From an uncultured Bacteroidales bacterium (lineage in GTDB: Bacteria; Bacteroidota; Bacteroidia; Bacteroidales; UBA932), in contig CALUUA010000019.1 of NCBI GenBank assembly GCA_944323845.1, forward strand, positions 1 to 33,321: DNA of 33,321 nucleotides, in the 5' to 3' direction. The notes under the pieces were generated by a model, which was not told the origin of the DNA, ran no database searches, and saw only the letters and a program-made list of their open reading frames with translations. The position numbers were made by a program, and so were the translations under genes. Of the stretch, positions 6,854 through 15,951 are shown piece after piece; position 1 is the first letter of the stretch, and each line of letters opens with the position of its first letter.

Positions 6854-9800
6854 TCAGTTTGTGTCTTTGACGCAGCGGACGTAGCCGACATCATCATTTC
6901 TGTTATTTTGTAACATAAATACATCGCTACTGTATATCCAGCCGAAACCTTCTCTCTGTTTGTCTGTTTCTGTTTCAGTTGTTCTATAAGGCGGAATGTC
7001 CTTCATTGAGAAAGAGGTATGACACAAATAATAGTTTGGAGTTAATGTGTAAGTCTTTGCCTTTTGCTCTTCCTCAAATCTTGATAGTTCTCCCCACCAA
7101 GATGTTCGCTGCCAGTAATATGCTGTTACTGTATATTGAGGCCACTGGGAAGAAGAAAGTCTTGATGTCATAATTAATAGCTCCCGGTGACTTGGAATGC
7201 GATATCCTTCAGGACAAGGATTATAATTCTGGTAGCTATTCCAATAACTATCATTGATTAAATTAGCGCTGGTTTCCCGTTCTGTGTTATCTGGAACACT
7301 ATAAGGAGTTGTGTGTCCGCCATTTGTTATTTCCGTGATATCGGCACCTTTAATTCCATACGCATCTTTCCCTACAATAAAACTTTTATATGGTCTGTTA
7401 TTACTGCCTTTTTCATTGTCAAGCGGCAATGGCTGGCCGCCGTCCATGGATGTCCTAAGTGACTTCGGATTCATACGGGAAAGGTCCATGGTGAATGTTC
7501 CGTCACCGTTATCAGTGACTTGTACCAGATCTTCGGGCTCTTTATCCGGCTGGTCTATAGGAAGTCCGAGATTTCTGACACACCTGTATGAATAATATGA
7601 CCCGTTGCGCTCTGTCGAACCGTTGTCATAGTTGCCTCTGGAGGCGCCTTCCTCTGCCCATAAAACGTTAGGATAGTTGCTTCTGGCAGGGTCTGGACTG
7701 CTGGACGTGTAGTGCCAGTAAACCTTGTCAGTCGGAGGATAGTCGTTGTTTGCAGGGTCGTACGGATAGAGTTTGGACGCTTTATCCAGTGCCCATTCTC
7801 CGATGAAGATGTCAGTGAGCTGGTCTATGGATGCAAGATACCATCTGACTTCCTCCGCGTCGACCACTTCATCTCCGTCAAGATCTCTGTTCCGAAGCAG
7901 ACAGGCGTATGCCGCATTGTTGTAAGCCGGATTCAGACCATAACGCTGAGATGTCTGTACTATGTCTGTCCACTTCTTGTTAATCATCCACTGTAAACAG
8001 TTCAGCCGCCCGTTGCTATTGTAAGTATCTTCGCCAAGTCTGGAAGCTGCCGAGACATCTCCAACCTCCAAACGTCCATTGTATCCGTTGTCTTCTCCTT
8101 CCATCACTGATTCAAGACCCCATGCCGTCTTCAGATCCATGTTCGTGGCATCATATACCGTACGGATAGCTTTCTGAACGAATGAATATACTGATGTCAG
8201 CATGCTTGTATTTCCGTCAGGACTGTAATATTCACCATTCGATTCCACAGGTACTACCATGATATGCATCATCCTGTCGGAGACATCCACACACTTATGC
8301 CATAGTTCCGGCTTCGGTGTGCTCTGATCAGGATCTTCCACTGGATCATAATAGTACAGAAATTCATCTACAAATGCAGTTATGCACACATGGTCCAGCG
8401 AGGTGTCGGTTTTCAGAGATGACAGATCCGGATCAGTCTTTTTGACGAGTTTAAGATATTTTACCAGCTGGTCTATATCTATCAAATTAGGAACATTGTT
8501 CAAGTCTGCGTTTGATGGTTCCCAATCCTTGTCATAAATTTTCTCTCCCGGGAATTTCACATACTGACCGTGGCCGACATTGAATTTTCTGTTTATCGCA
8601 AATTTTATCCATCTGAAGTCTTCGACATCCTTGTACGTATTATCACCGATAGTGTGAACTCCTGAACTGAACGGAGTCTTGATACTCCAGGTCATACTTT
8701 CGGAAACATCCGCAGGACGTATTTTTAGCAAACAACGGTCATAGTGAGAGTCCAGATAGTAGATTTCGTTGTTGCTATAGACTATATCTCCTTCATATCC
8801 GGGACGCACTTCGTTGTCATTGCTGACTTCGACAGTAAGGTTGTTTACTCCTTTTACCGTAACGGTATAAGTATATTTGCCGTTACGTCTGGTGTCGTAG
8901 TCATTCGGATCTTCAAAATAATATCCGAGATGTACAATATATCTGGCATCGGTATTGACTACCGTACCGTTTGTTGTATATGACAGATAGCCGGTCAGGA
9001 TCAGATAAGTAGAGTTTGGGTTGGCATATGTGAAGCCGCTGTTTTTATATTCCTGTCCCGGCTTGCTGGAGAAATCACCTTCAAAGGATTGGTCTTGTTT
9101 TTCTCGCAATGCATATCCTGCAGGACCTGATTCTGTGATTTTTTGTTTGAAATGTTTGCGGTTTTCCGGCATATAGAAAGTAAAACTTCCGCCTTTATAG
9201 TAAGATGTGTTGTCATTTTCATCCGGAACCATTGTTTCGAATGCTCTTTCTTCGGTATCGAAATAAGCGGCATCGTCTTCTGAGTAGTCCCAGTCCTTGT
9301 CGTCAGTATCTTCCCACGGTCCTTTTTCAGTCTTATCGTTTGCCTCGTCATAAGGCAACAGCAGAGTCTGGGCAGGGACTCTCATCACTCTCCATGTTTT
9401 CGGTTCGAAAGAGAAATTTGTCCAACTTTTATCGGCTGGTTCCGATGTGACATTTACTACAACTTTCGCATCTACTCTGGTCAGTTCGATTGAGCACCCC
9501 AGTTCCGCGTTGCCTCCTTCAGACCCGATTATGTCAAAAGAGGAATTCCCATCAGAGTCTTTTGCATAGCCGGTCATCATGAACAGAGCGTTACGCTCTA
9601 TGGTATGGCCGTCTTCCATTCTCACTACGACTGATTCCAGTTCATCAAGAGTCTGTATGTCATCCATATCGTCTGTCGTGACATTGAAAGCTGTAGCAGT
9701 CGTGGCAGTCGTCAGATTGGCGATACCCACTATGGATGCATTTGATACGGAGCCTACCGTAAACGTTACAGAACCTTTGGTGAGATTCCCTTCCGAACCG

Positions 9801-10123
9801 TCTCCATTGGTCACTGAGAGTCCGTTTGACGTAGTGAAGAAACTAAGCGGATTATTATGGTCATCATTGTCTACAGTCGGTACCCTGTTTCCGTCTGAGT
9901 CGAATACGAAGACATACATATTGTCCACTCGGTTTTCATATTCTGCAGACTGTGCGGCCCTGGTCATGACCTGCTCCTGGGATACATTGTAGTTCAGTGT
10001 CACAGTGGTCGGAATCCCTTCCTGTACAGGCATGATATACAATTCCTCCACAGTACAGCTGTTCAAAAGAAGAATCATCTGTCCCAGCAGAAACAATATG
10101 CTGTATTTTGCAAATCTGTTCAT
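6854..10123 (-). CDS. Large fimbrial tip-like lipoprotein (DUF4906-like), 1089 aa
   Basis: Last gene of the minus-strand fimbrial operon. The N-terminus is a lipoprotein signal with lipobox LLNSC (Cys23). A fimbrillin-like N-terminal domain follows, with a basic processing-type site (VMTRAAQ) before a strand reading NMYVFVFDSDGNRV. Residues 747-758 (DLDGDEVVDAEE) form a canonical EF-hand-like calcium loop followed by VRWYLAS. The C-terminus carries NPCPEGYRIPSHRELL (from 968) and ends VRCVKD (VRC 1082-1084), a lectin-like/FISUMP-type pattern shared with the two giant proteins of the plus operon. Size, position and domain order suggest a tip adhesin or capping subunit at the distal end of the pilus, exported to the cell surface. 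It follows the previous gene by 12 bp. The adhesin role is inference; the DUF4906 assignment is from memory of the family pattern. Confidence 0.85.
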   Translation of the reverse strand: MNRFAKYSILFLLGQMILLLNSCTVEELYIMPVQEGIPTTVTLNYNVSQEQVMTRAAQSAEYENRVDNMYVFVFDSDGNRVPTVDNDDHNNPLSFFTTSNGLSVTNGDGSEGNLTKGSVTFTVGSVSNASIVGIANLTTATTATAFNVTTDDMDDIQTLDELESVVVRMEDGHTIERNALFMMTGYAKDSDGNSSFDIIGSEGGNAELGCSIELTRVDAKVVVNVTSEPADKSWTNFSFEPKTWRVMRVPAQTLLLPYDEANDKTEKGPWEDTDDKDWDYSEDDAAYFDTEERAFETMVPDENDNTSYYKGGSFTFYMPENRKHFKQKITESGPAGYALREKQDQSFEGDFSSKPGQEYKNSGFTYANPNSTYLILTGYLSYTTNGTVVNTDARYIVHLGYYFEDPNDYDTRRNGKYTYTVTVKGVNNLTVEVSNDNEVRPGYEGDIVYSNNEIYYLDSHYDRCLLKIRPADVSESMTWSIKTPFSSGVHTIGDNTYKDVEDFRWIKFAINRKFNVGHGQYVKFPGEKIYDKDWEPSNADLNNVPNLIDIDQLVKYLKLVKKTDPDLSSLKTDTSLDHVCITAFVDEFLYYYDPVEDPDQSTPKPELWHKCVDVSDRMMHIMVVPVESNGEYYSPDGNTSMLTSVYSFVQKAIRTVYDATNMDLKTAWGLESVMEGEDNGYNGRLEVGDVSAASRLGEDTYNSNGRLNCLQWMINKKWTDIVQTSQRYGLNPAYNNAAYACLLRNRDLDGDEVVDAEEVRWYLASIDQLTDIFIGEWALDKASKLYPYDPANNDYPPTDKVYWHYTSSSPDPARSNYPNVLWAEEGASRGNYDNGSTERNGSYYSYRCVRNLGLPIDQPDKEPEDLVQVTDNGDGTFTMDLSRMNPKSLRTSMDGGQPLPLDNEKGSNNRPYKSFIVGKDAYGIKGADITEITNGGHTTPYSVPDNTERETSANLINDSYWNSYQNYNPCPEGYRIPSHRELLIMTSRLSSSQWPQYTVTAYYWQRTSWWGELSRFEEEQKAKTYTLTPNYYLCHTSFSMKDIPPYRTTETETDKQREGFGWIYSSDVFMLQNNRNDDVGYVRCVKDTN

Positions 10124-10135
10124 GATTTTTGTCTC

Positions 10136-11167
10136 CTATTCAAACGGCGGGACTGTAACTGGCCGATCGTCCCATCCCAAGACTGTGAAATCCAGTTGTA
10201 CACCCATTGTAGTAGTGATTCTTGCTCTCAGATTAACCTGGGTATTTCTGATAAAATATGCTGTATTGCTTGCGAACACAAGCGGTTTGTAAATATTGTT
10301 GTAAGTCTCCAGCCCGATAGTGAACGGACTGTTCCCTTCTGTGAAGTCCGGATGTGTAGGATAAAAATATGCGGACAGAGTTTGAGTCTGAGGCTCTTCT
10401 CCATCGGCATTTTGGGTACCGGGAATTGTGATTGACAGATTGTCGTATGTCATCCCTGTATATAGTATGCCGTCTGGTACGTCCAGTGTCAGATCCCTGA
10501 ACATATAATATCTGTCACCGAAAAATTCTCCGAAAGACACTTTTCTCAGTGTTACAGGGGAGTTAGTGGCATTCTCGACTACGAGGGCGAGTTTTACTAC
10601 TGACCTGTACAGGTCAATGGTGACAGACCGGTCCCCTGTCAGTTCCACCGAGGTGTAGCCCGACATCGGAATTCCGTTTTTTACAATATCAGGCCCTCGG
10701 GCTGGAAAATGTTTCGGGTCCGCATTGTCCGTAAACAGCAGTTTGTGATTTTCGGCAAGGTTTGATGTTATGGTCTCATCATTATATTCTATACCGAGGC
10801 TCTCCTCATTGGCTATTGCGTAGAATGAAAGGCTGCCGTGAGGCAGGTCAGGTATGGTGGTCGTATATGTAATCAGATTCTCCAGACCGTCAATTTTCTG
10901 ATTGTATAAAATAGTCCTTGATTCCGCAGGACCGGAGGTTACGATAATCCTGAGTGTGCGGACACCTTCATATTGCGATGCATCCACATAGTCGCCGTCT
11001 GCCTTGGTCCATGGTCCTGTCTCGACATCGAGATTTCCTGGCAGGTCTATGCTTAACTGCACTTCTGACGAGTTCTCAGGGGTTATATTCTCCTCGCATG
11101 AAGAGAAAGTCCAGAGGACCAATCCAGTCATGAAAGCCTGTGTGATATGTGAAAAATTCTTTCTCAT
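10136..11167 (-). CDS. FimA/Mfa-like fimbrial subunit lipoprotein, 343 aa
   Basis: A lipoprotein signal ends at Cys24 (FSSC). The mature part has the FimA/Mfa-type layout: a strand reading VRTLRIIVTS, then IPDLPHGSLSFYAIANEES, a central DLYRSVVKLALVVEN strand, and a late FIRNTQVNLRARI strand before the C-terminal GWDDRPV. The phrase about residues becoming available beside ANEE is typical of Porphyromonas/Bacteroides accessory subunits. It lies between the second fimbrillin and the 1089-residue tip protein, with 12-bp gaps on both sides, so it is probably an adaptor between shaft and tip. A TK pair (WTKADG) shortly after the cysteine may be the maturation site. An anchor of FimB/Mfa2 type is an alternative. 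Confidence 0.8.
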   Translation of the reverse strand: MRKNFSHITQAFMTGLVLWTFSSCEENITPENSSEVQLSIDLPGNLDVETGPWTKADGDYVDASQYEGVRTLRIIVTSGPAESRTILYNQKIDGLENLITYTTTIPDLPHGSLSFYAIANEESLGIEYNDETITSNLAENHKLLFTDNADPKHFPARGPDIVKNGIPMSGYTSVELTGDRSVTIDLYRSVVKLALVVENATNSPVTLRKVSFGEFFGDRYYMFRDLTLDVPDGILYTGMTYDNLSITIPGTQNADGEEPQTQTLSAYFYPTHPDFTEGNSPFTIGLETYNNIYKPLVFASNTAYFIRNTQVNLRARITTTMGVQLDFTVLGWDDRPVTVPPFE

Positions 11168-11179
11168 GACAGGTCGGAT

Positions 11180-12217
11180 TTAGAATTCAACGGAAAAATT
11201 CCTTTCTTCCCACTTTACAATGTTTACATTCAGTCCAACGTCTGCACCGCTGACCATCAGCGTATATTTGTAGTGCTTACCGGATTCCCATGTGGTGGTT
11301 GAGGGTAGGTACACTTCATCGCGTTGCTCCTGTCCGGTTTCTGTCTGGTATGCAATATCTATTTTGACGGGATTCTCAGCATTCGCACTTCCACCGGGGG
11401 TCTGGGGAATGAGAAGCAGGTCTGGCAAGACTGTGACCGGAGTACCGTCTGACGGCAACGGGTTCTGGATATTATCCTGATTCGCGGAAAAATTGCCTGG
11501 TTGAACATTTGATAATTCCGGAATGCTTGTCAGCAGATTCCATTTGCCGACACCGCTTGTCTGGGTATTGAACTCTCCAAGTATGCTCATGCCGCTAAAA
11601 GTAAGTGAGTGCAGGAATACGTCATTTCCGTATGCCTTGACGGCAATGCTGACGCGGGACAGCAGATGACTGAATGTGAATTGTACAGGAGCAGAGTTCG
11701 GGGTGGTTTCTGAGTATGTCCGGTCGTGTGATGCTGTCATCAGGTCATGAGAGGCGGTCGGACCATAGTAGTAATTGATGTTCAAGCCTGTCGGACCAGT
11801 CAATGTTCCGTCTTTGGAAATAGTGAAATTCCATTCCAAAGCATCTTTCTCAGACGTAATTTCAGAGGTTTCCAACGAAGACGGAAGCGGATACAAGGCT
11901 TCGAAATGCCAGTCGCCCTCTTTCCAAGTCTGTAATTCAGCGTATGACCAGCTGTTGTCCGATTCTCTATGTACTTTTATATTCTCCATTTGAATTTCAG
12001 CAGAACCGTCAGCGGCCTGATAATATGCCCACACTGCGAATTCTGACATGTCATCGGGGGTGTTGACGGGGGTTTTGGTGAGGGCGGAGGCGAATTCGAT
12101 GTATGTTCCTGTCTCCGGCCCGATGTCGGTGCGGGTCTTGGTACACGACGAGGCGGATGCCAGCAGGGACAGGGAGGCTGCGGCATTCAGCAGGAGTATG
12201 GTGGTTTTCATTTTCAT
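11180..12217 (-). CDS. Fimbrillin-family lipoprotein, 345 aa
   Basis: The frame opens at 12256, but the ATG at 12217 (MKMKTTILLL) is chosen because it gives a normal lipoprotein signal with lipobox ASSC (Cys25); the longer form puts charged and polar residues in front. After the cysteine comes YIEFASALTKTPVNTPDDMSEFAVWAYY, the fimbrillin N-terminal pattern with a Lys processing-type site. Central VQFTFSHLLSRVSIAVKAYG and C-terminal SGKHYKYTLMV...VNIVKWEERNFSVEF match the fimbrillin family (Mfa-like type) fold, whose last strand often contains W. It sits after two tandem stem-loops that separate it from the first fimbrillin, which suggests lower expression. Probably a minor shaft or adaptor subunit. 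Confidence 0.85.
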   Translation of the reverse strand: MKMKTTILLLNAAASLSLLASASSCTKTRTDIGPETGTYIEFASALTKTPVNTPDDMSEFAVWAYYQAADGSAEIQMENIKVHRESDNSWSYAELQTWKEGDWHFEALYPLPSSLETSEITSEKDALEWNFTISKDGTLTGPTGLNINYYYGPTASHDLMTASHDRTYSETTPNSAPVQFTFSHLLSRVSIAVKAYGNDVFLHSLTFSGMSILGEFNTQTSGVGKWNLLTSIPELSNVQPGNFSANQDNIQNPLPSDGTPVTVLPDLLLIPQTPGGSANAENPVKIDIAYQTETGQEQRDEVYLPSTTTWESGKHYKYTLMVSGADVGLNVNIVKWEERNFSVEF

Positions 12218-12236
12218 CGCGTAGTTTTGTTTTGGT

Positions 12237-12268
12237 GACCGGGAGGGGACGTTCAACCCCGTCCGGTC
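12237..12268 (-). promoter_or_regulatory. Stem-loop upstream of second minus-strand fimbrillin
   Basis: GACCGGGAGGGG pairs with CCCCGTCCGGTC at 10 of 12 positions around an 8-nt loop. It ends about 20 bases before the start codon at 12217 and sits next to the larger hairpin 12270-12345. No T-run follows on the minus strand. Confidence 0.5.
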
Positions 12269-12269
12269 T

Positions 12270-12345
12270 TGTCGGACTGTCGCGGCTCATGCAGAAACAC
12301 AACCCCTATCGGGGTCAACAGCATTCGCCCCGCGACAGTCCGACA
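12270..12345 (-). promoter_or_regulatory. Long stem-loop after the first minus-strand fimbrillin
   Basis: Perfect 16-bp arms (TGTCGGACTGTCGCGG at 12270-12285 and its complement at 12330-12345) enclose 44 nt. Nested inside are ATGC/GCAT pairs and a small hairpin ACCCC-TATC-GGGGT (12302-12315). It starts 21 bp after the fimbrillin stop. There is no T-run, so an attenuator or RNA-stabilising 3' structure is more likely than a simple terminator. Confidence 0.6.
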
Positions 12346-12366
12346 TCAGCAATTTACAATGCTTGT

Positions 12367-13359
12367 TTAGTTTCCCTGATTGTCGACTACTACCTGGCCT
12401 GAAGTGGTCTCGTCGTTGACCATGTTTACAGTTTCGTCAGTCCATGGATTTACTGTAGGAGTGTCGAATGTAATGTAGTCGAGGGTCTGGCCGTCAATGG
12501 TCACGATATAGTTGTAGCGATAACCTGGCTGCCATGCTGTGCTTGCAGGAATTTCAGCTTTGATGGTTTTTTCACTAACTCCTGTGATGCTTGTTCCTGA
12601 AGCTGTGACTTTGAATTCTGCGAAAACAGTCTCTGCATTGAATGTCTGTGGCATAACGATGCAGTCGTCTTCATAGTTGACAGCCGCCTCTTCCGCAGCC
12701 CGAGCTTCTCCGGGCTTCAATGCTATTGCATTTGCTGCTTCTATCTGTGTGTCGGCAGTGCCCCATGTCCCGTTTGTAAGGTCATTGTTACTCATCATGC
12801 CATACACCTTGAAATCAGAAATTGCGAGATTTACGTCTTCAGCGAAACCGCTTTTGAGCGTAAATTTGATCATTGAAAGTTTGTGTTCGAATGTGAACGG
12901 AACTTTCTGTCTTGGGGTAGAGCCATCATCTGAACTGTAAGTAGCATCATCGTAAACAAAATCGGACTGATGGTTTTTATCAGCTTTTACATCAGATATT
13001 ACGAAGTTGTCATATGTCGTAAGTGATGCAGAAGCACCATCAGGCAATTTTGAATATGCGTAAAAATGATACTCCTTACTGTCTTCCCATGAAACAAGCG
13101 GAGAGTAAGTCCATACACCATTAGAGTTCGGTGAGACTTCTGTTCCGGTGAATACTGCGTTGTTTCCATCATATCCACCATATACGAAGAAACTCCCAAG
13201 ATTTCCGATGGTAGTTTCAGTCACAGCCTTCGTCGGATTGCCGATCCAGGCACTGTCGAAGCCGATGTACTTCGCATCGGAGACCTCGACGGTTTCGGTC
13301 TTGGCGCAGGAGGCGAGCACTGTGCCTGCCGCTGCAGCGATGATCAAAAATTTTTTCAT
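12367..13359 (-). CDS. Fimbrillin-family lipoprotein, probable major subunit, 330 aa
   Basis: Lipoprotein signal MKKFLIIAAAAGTVLASC (Cys18), then YIGFDSAWIGNPTKAVTETT, the fimbrillin N-terminal strand with a TK processing-type site. Later strands PFTFEHKLSMIKFTLKSGF and PGYRYNYIVTIDGQTLDYI and the C-terminal VNPWTDETVNMV fit the Mfa-like fimbrillin fold. After the C-terminal Trp strand there is an extra polar tail (MVNDETTSGQVVVDNQGN). It is the first fimbrillin after the DUF3575/DUF5119 pair and is bracketed by two long stem-loops (13426-13483 and 12270-12345), the arrangement expected of a highly expressed shaft subunit. It would be secreted, lipidated, cleaved and polymerised by strand exchange; this is inference from type V pili. 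The ATG at 13359 is well placed. Confidence 0.88.
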   Translation of the reverse strand: MKKFLIIAAAAGTVLASCAKTETVEVSDAKYIGFDSAWIGNPTKAVTETTIGNLGSFFVYGGYDGNNAVFTGTEVSPNSNGVWTYSPLVSWEDSKEYHFYAYSKLPDGASASLTTYDNFVISDVKADKNHQSDFVYDDATYSSDDGSTPRQKVPFTFEHKLSMIKFTLKSGFAEDVNLAISDFKVYGMMSNNDLTNGTWGTADTQIEAANAIALKPGEARAAEEAAVNYEDDCIVMPQTFNAETVFAEFKVTASGTSITGVSEKTIKAEIPASTAWQPGYRYNYIVTIDGQTLDYITFDTPTVNPWTDETVNMVNDETTSGQVVVDNQGN

Positions 13360-13425
13360 AACATTAAAAATTTAATTGTTAGTACTTTAGTTTGGTTTAA
13401 TTTATCATAAAACAATATGTCTGTT

Positions 13426-13483
13426 TTGTCTGCCGGCATCGTTGCCCGTGAGGGCCCCTGGTCTTTTGCGTGCCGGCAGACAA
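13426..13483 (-). promoter_or_regulatory. Long stem-loop between DUF5119 gene and first fimbrillin
   Basis: Perfect 13-bp arms TTGTCTGCCGGCA / TGCCGGCAGACAA enclose 32 nt with a nested GCCC-GTGA-GGGC hairpin. It lies in the 139-bp gap 13360-13498. The rest of the gap (13360-13425) is AT-rich and shows no clear promoter boxes. No T-run follows on the minus strand. Confidence 0.6.
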
Positions 13484-13498
13484 CAGCCTGCCGTCCCG

Positions 13499-14587
13499 CT
13501 ATAGAGGCAACACAATATCCTCATAATCACCCCATCCTCCTACCTCGACATCGAACGCCCCGCCGCTTCCGAACTCATCCTCGCTCACCGTCAGGCCTTC
13601 CACTTCGATCACTCCTCCGCGCGGCTGGTCCGCCATCTGTCCGGAAATGTCGAATTCGAAGCTCTTCAGACTCCCGTCAGGCAGCATCACTTCGAGATTC
13701 AGTCCGAACACGTCCGGCACATCCCGGGCAGAAAGCCCCTGATAATATTTGTCAGGGTAGTCCGGTACGCCGAAAGTGCTGACCGCCACGCTGACCTCTG
13801 AACGCTCCGCGTCAATGCGCGCATCATCGAACAGCACAGTCACTTTTTCCGGTCCGGTATGCCCGTCGCGCAGATAGACCGACTCCGCCATCCCTGCCAA
13901 TGCGCCTCGCGCCTGCCTGACATGCTCTATCCCCGACTCGAACCTGTACACGATGACATATTTGTACACCAGCGGCCGCAGCGTCACAGGCAGGTCCATC
14001 AGCGAAACACCTGGCGTCCCCTCTATCACGATCTCCTCTATCCATGACCCGAAAAGCATGTCCGGAGAATTCACCGTACTCTCCGCCCCGTGATTCTGTG
14101 CATAAGATGCCCGCGTGCGGGTACGGGTCGTAGCCGATGCCTCTGCATATGAATCCATCGAACTGAACACGATGTACTCCGTATCGTCGTTGTAGAACAG
14201 CACGGAGCGAGGTCCTTCCCCGACAGGGAGTTCCCCGCCGTCGGCGCCAATATGCCTTTCCGTGTGATGACCGTCCCCGTCGTACACGAAAGCAGCCAGT
14301 CCGTTCCCCGGAGAAGGCCGCAGGTCATCATATGCATATCCTGCAGGAGAATCCCAGTCCGTCTTCCAATCCCTGCCGTAATCCCTCTCCCATGCCAGTT
14401 CCCACTCAGGCACGACATTCACTTTCCAGTGGTCGTGGTCGTAGCACAGGTCTTTCCTGCACCCGGAAAGTACTGAAGCCAGCATGAGGGCAGACGCAGA
14501 CCATATTGCGAACCCGGATACCGCTTTCCGCAATCCTGCCGCCCGCATGTGAGGGCAGATGCCGCAGATTGTACCCCGGCATTTCAT
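13499..14587 (-). CDS. DUF5119-family fimbrial accessory lipoprotein, 362 aa
   Basis: The frame extends to 14659, but the ATG at 14587 is chosen because it overlaps the upstream stop as ATGA (14584-14587). A long N-region leads to lipobox LSGC (Cys43); an ATG at residue 14 is an alternative start. The mature protein opens RKDLCYDHDHWKVNVVPEWELAWERDYG, the signature of DUF5119 proteins found in Bacteroidales fimbrial loci, and ends with GGWGDYEDIVLPL, like the C-terminal Trp strand of fimbrillins. The same gene pair order (DUF3575, then DUF5119, with the same ATGA overlap) recurs in the divergent operon. The likely role is an outer-membrane anchor or assembly factor; no enzymatic motif is seen. 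The N-terminal CYDHDHW cluster could bind a metal, which is speculation. Confidence 0.85.
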   Translation of the reverse strand: MKCRGTICGICPHMRAAGLRKAVSGFAIWSASALMLASVLSGCRKDLCYDHDHWKVNVVPEWELAWERDYGRDWKTDWDSPAGYAYDDLRPSPGNGLAAFVYDGDGHHTERHIGADGGELPVGEGPRSVLFYNDDTEYIVFSSMDSYAEASATTRTRTRASYAQNHGAESTVNSPDMLFGSWIEEIVIEGTPGVSLMDLPVTLRPLVYKYVIVYRFESGIEHVRQARGALAGMAESVYLRDGHTGPEKVTVLFDDARIDAERSEVSVAVSTFGVPDYPDKYYQGLSARDVPDVFGLNLEVMLPDGSLKSFEFDISGQMADQPRGGVIEVEGLTVSEDEFGSGGAFDVEVGGWGDYEDIVLPL

Positions 14588-15912
14588 CTCGCACCTCCTT
14601 TCCTGTCGTTCCAGAGCCGCCACACCAATGCCAGCTTGAATTTCAACGGTCCGAGCCAATGCATCTGCGAAGTCTGCTGATAGACATAGTGGGTGCCTCC
14701 CATATACGGTACCGGCAGGTATTCCTCATATTTGGTATAGAGATAACCGGCACCGATTCCGGCTTCTATCGACAGCCGCTTCCCGACAGGAAACATGTAG
14801 CCGTAGCTCAATCCCACGAACCCGCCTTCACCCTTGTAGCCCGGGCCTCCGTTTTCCAGATCATACCATGTGCCTCCGGCAAAAAGCCCGAGATAATGCC
14901 CGTGCCACGGCTTGCGCGTCTTGAACCACCAGCGGGCCTCCGGATATATGACAGCAAGCTGGTAATATTTGTGGACGCTCTTCCGGCTCCACCACGCTAC
15001 TGCCCCGTGTGCCGCTATTGACCAATTGTCCTTTATAAGGTATTCGGCTTCTAAAGACGGCATCAGCGCGGCATCGGAAAGCAGGTTGGTCTTCAGCGCA
15101 AGTCTCCGGTATGGATCGTCATCAGCTGCCACGGCTGATTTCCCGTCAGTTTCCATGCTCTGCGGTTTTTCTTCTGTCGGGACAGATGCTGGCGGGGTGT
15201 ATGCCGCATGAGCGCATACGGCGGCAGCGGACCTAGCCACTGCCGCAGTTCCCGGTATCGGAGGCAGTACAGGCAGAGGGGCAGGCATGGTATAGTACAC
15301 TGTGATGCCGACCCGTCTCAATGCCGGGAATACATTATCCAACATGTACCGGTAGGTATCCCCTCTGTGGAGTTCCATCAGATCCTTCTTGCGGCTGCCG
15401 GTCACCCGGCCGTCTTCTATCACATATACAGGAACATTCCTTACTATCGAAAGCGCTTCTTCCGAGCCCTTGAAGTCCGGACCTTCCGAAAGCAGACGCT
15501 CCAGACCATTCCAGTCTACGCCGAAACTGGCCGTGTCTACCTGTATCGTCCCGAAACCGTCCCCGATGCTCTCGCACAGGTGATTCACTGCGGTTTCCAC
15601 TCTTCTGGCAGCCAGCCATAGATTCAGCCTGTCGGGCCCGTCAGGCGAAGCATGTCCTGTCATCACCATTTTGAACCCGGGGTTTCTGCCGTAGCGGATG
15701 ATTATTCTTTCCAGACTGTCCATCCGTTCCTGATTTCCGGCCAGAACCGTATCCATGTGCCAGTCGCTTATCTCGAAATATACGGAAAGGCTGTCGTGCC
15801 GGAAGGAATGCATCCGGTGATCACCGGCATGTAAATCCGTTGCCATGGAAGGAATCCATGGCAAAAAAAGACACACACACATGACCAATCTATACCTGAC
15901 CGTATATAGCAT
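14584..15912 (-). CDS. OmpA-like / DUF3575 outer-membrane protein, 442 aa
   Basis: First gene of the minus-strand fimbrial operon. A cleavable signal peptide (about 1-25, with Arg6 and Arg8 in the n-region) is followed by an OmpA-like domain (about 40-125) with GHASPDGPDRLNLWLAARRV, the SPDG...N..La..R pattern of OmpA-like peptidoglycan-associated domains. After a proline/alanine-rich linker (about 208-275) comes DUF3575 (about 280-435): LALKTNLLSDAALMPSLEAE, PEARWWF, GHYLGLFAGGTWYDL, GLSYGYMFPVG and WLGPLKFKLALVW, consistent with an outer-membrane beta-barrel. It may link the pilus machinery to the outer membrane and cell wall. The ATG at 15912 abuts repeat copy 1; an ATG at 15882 is the alternative start but leaves a signal peptide without basic residues. 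Confidence 0.88.
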   Translation of the reverse strand: MLYTVRYRLVMCVCLFLPWIPSMATDLHAGDHRMHSFRHDSLSVYFEISDWHMDTVLAGNQERMDSLERIIIRYGRNPGFKMVMTGHASPDGPDRLNLWLAARRVETAVNHLCESIGDGFGTIQVDTASFGVDWNGLERLLSEGPDFKGSEEALSIVRNVPVYVIEDGRVTGSRKKDLMELHRGDTYRYMLDNVFPALRRVGITVYYTMPAPLPVLPPIPGTAAVARSAAAVCAHAAYTPPASVPTEEKPQSMETDGKSAVAADDDPYRRLALKTNLLSDAALMPSLEAEYLIKDNWSIAAHGAVAWWSRKSVHKYYQLAVIYPEARWWFKTRKPWHGHYLGLFAGGTWYDLENGGPGYKGEGGFVGLSYGYMFPVGKRLSIEAGIGAGYLYTKYEEYLPVPYMGGTHYVYQQTSQMHWLGPLKFKLALVWRLWNDRKGGAR

Positions 15913-15933
15913 TTTTAAACCTACGTTTAAAAA
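15912..15933. repeat. Intergenic palindromic repeat, copy 1
   Basis: TTTTTAAAC-CTAC-GTTTAAAAA: 9-bp perfect arms with a 4-nt spacer, touching the start codon of the minus-strand operon. It shares the 17-mer TAAACCTACGTTTAAAA (15916-15932) exactly with copy 2, 36 bp away. Confidence 0.8.
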
Positions 15934-15951
15934 TATCCTGATGCTTATTAA

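Noticed and set aside
12270..12345. Invertible DNA segment
   Set aside because: The 16-bp inverted arms enclose only 44 bp with no promoter box on either strand. A transcript hairpin is simpler. The same holds for 13426-13483.
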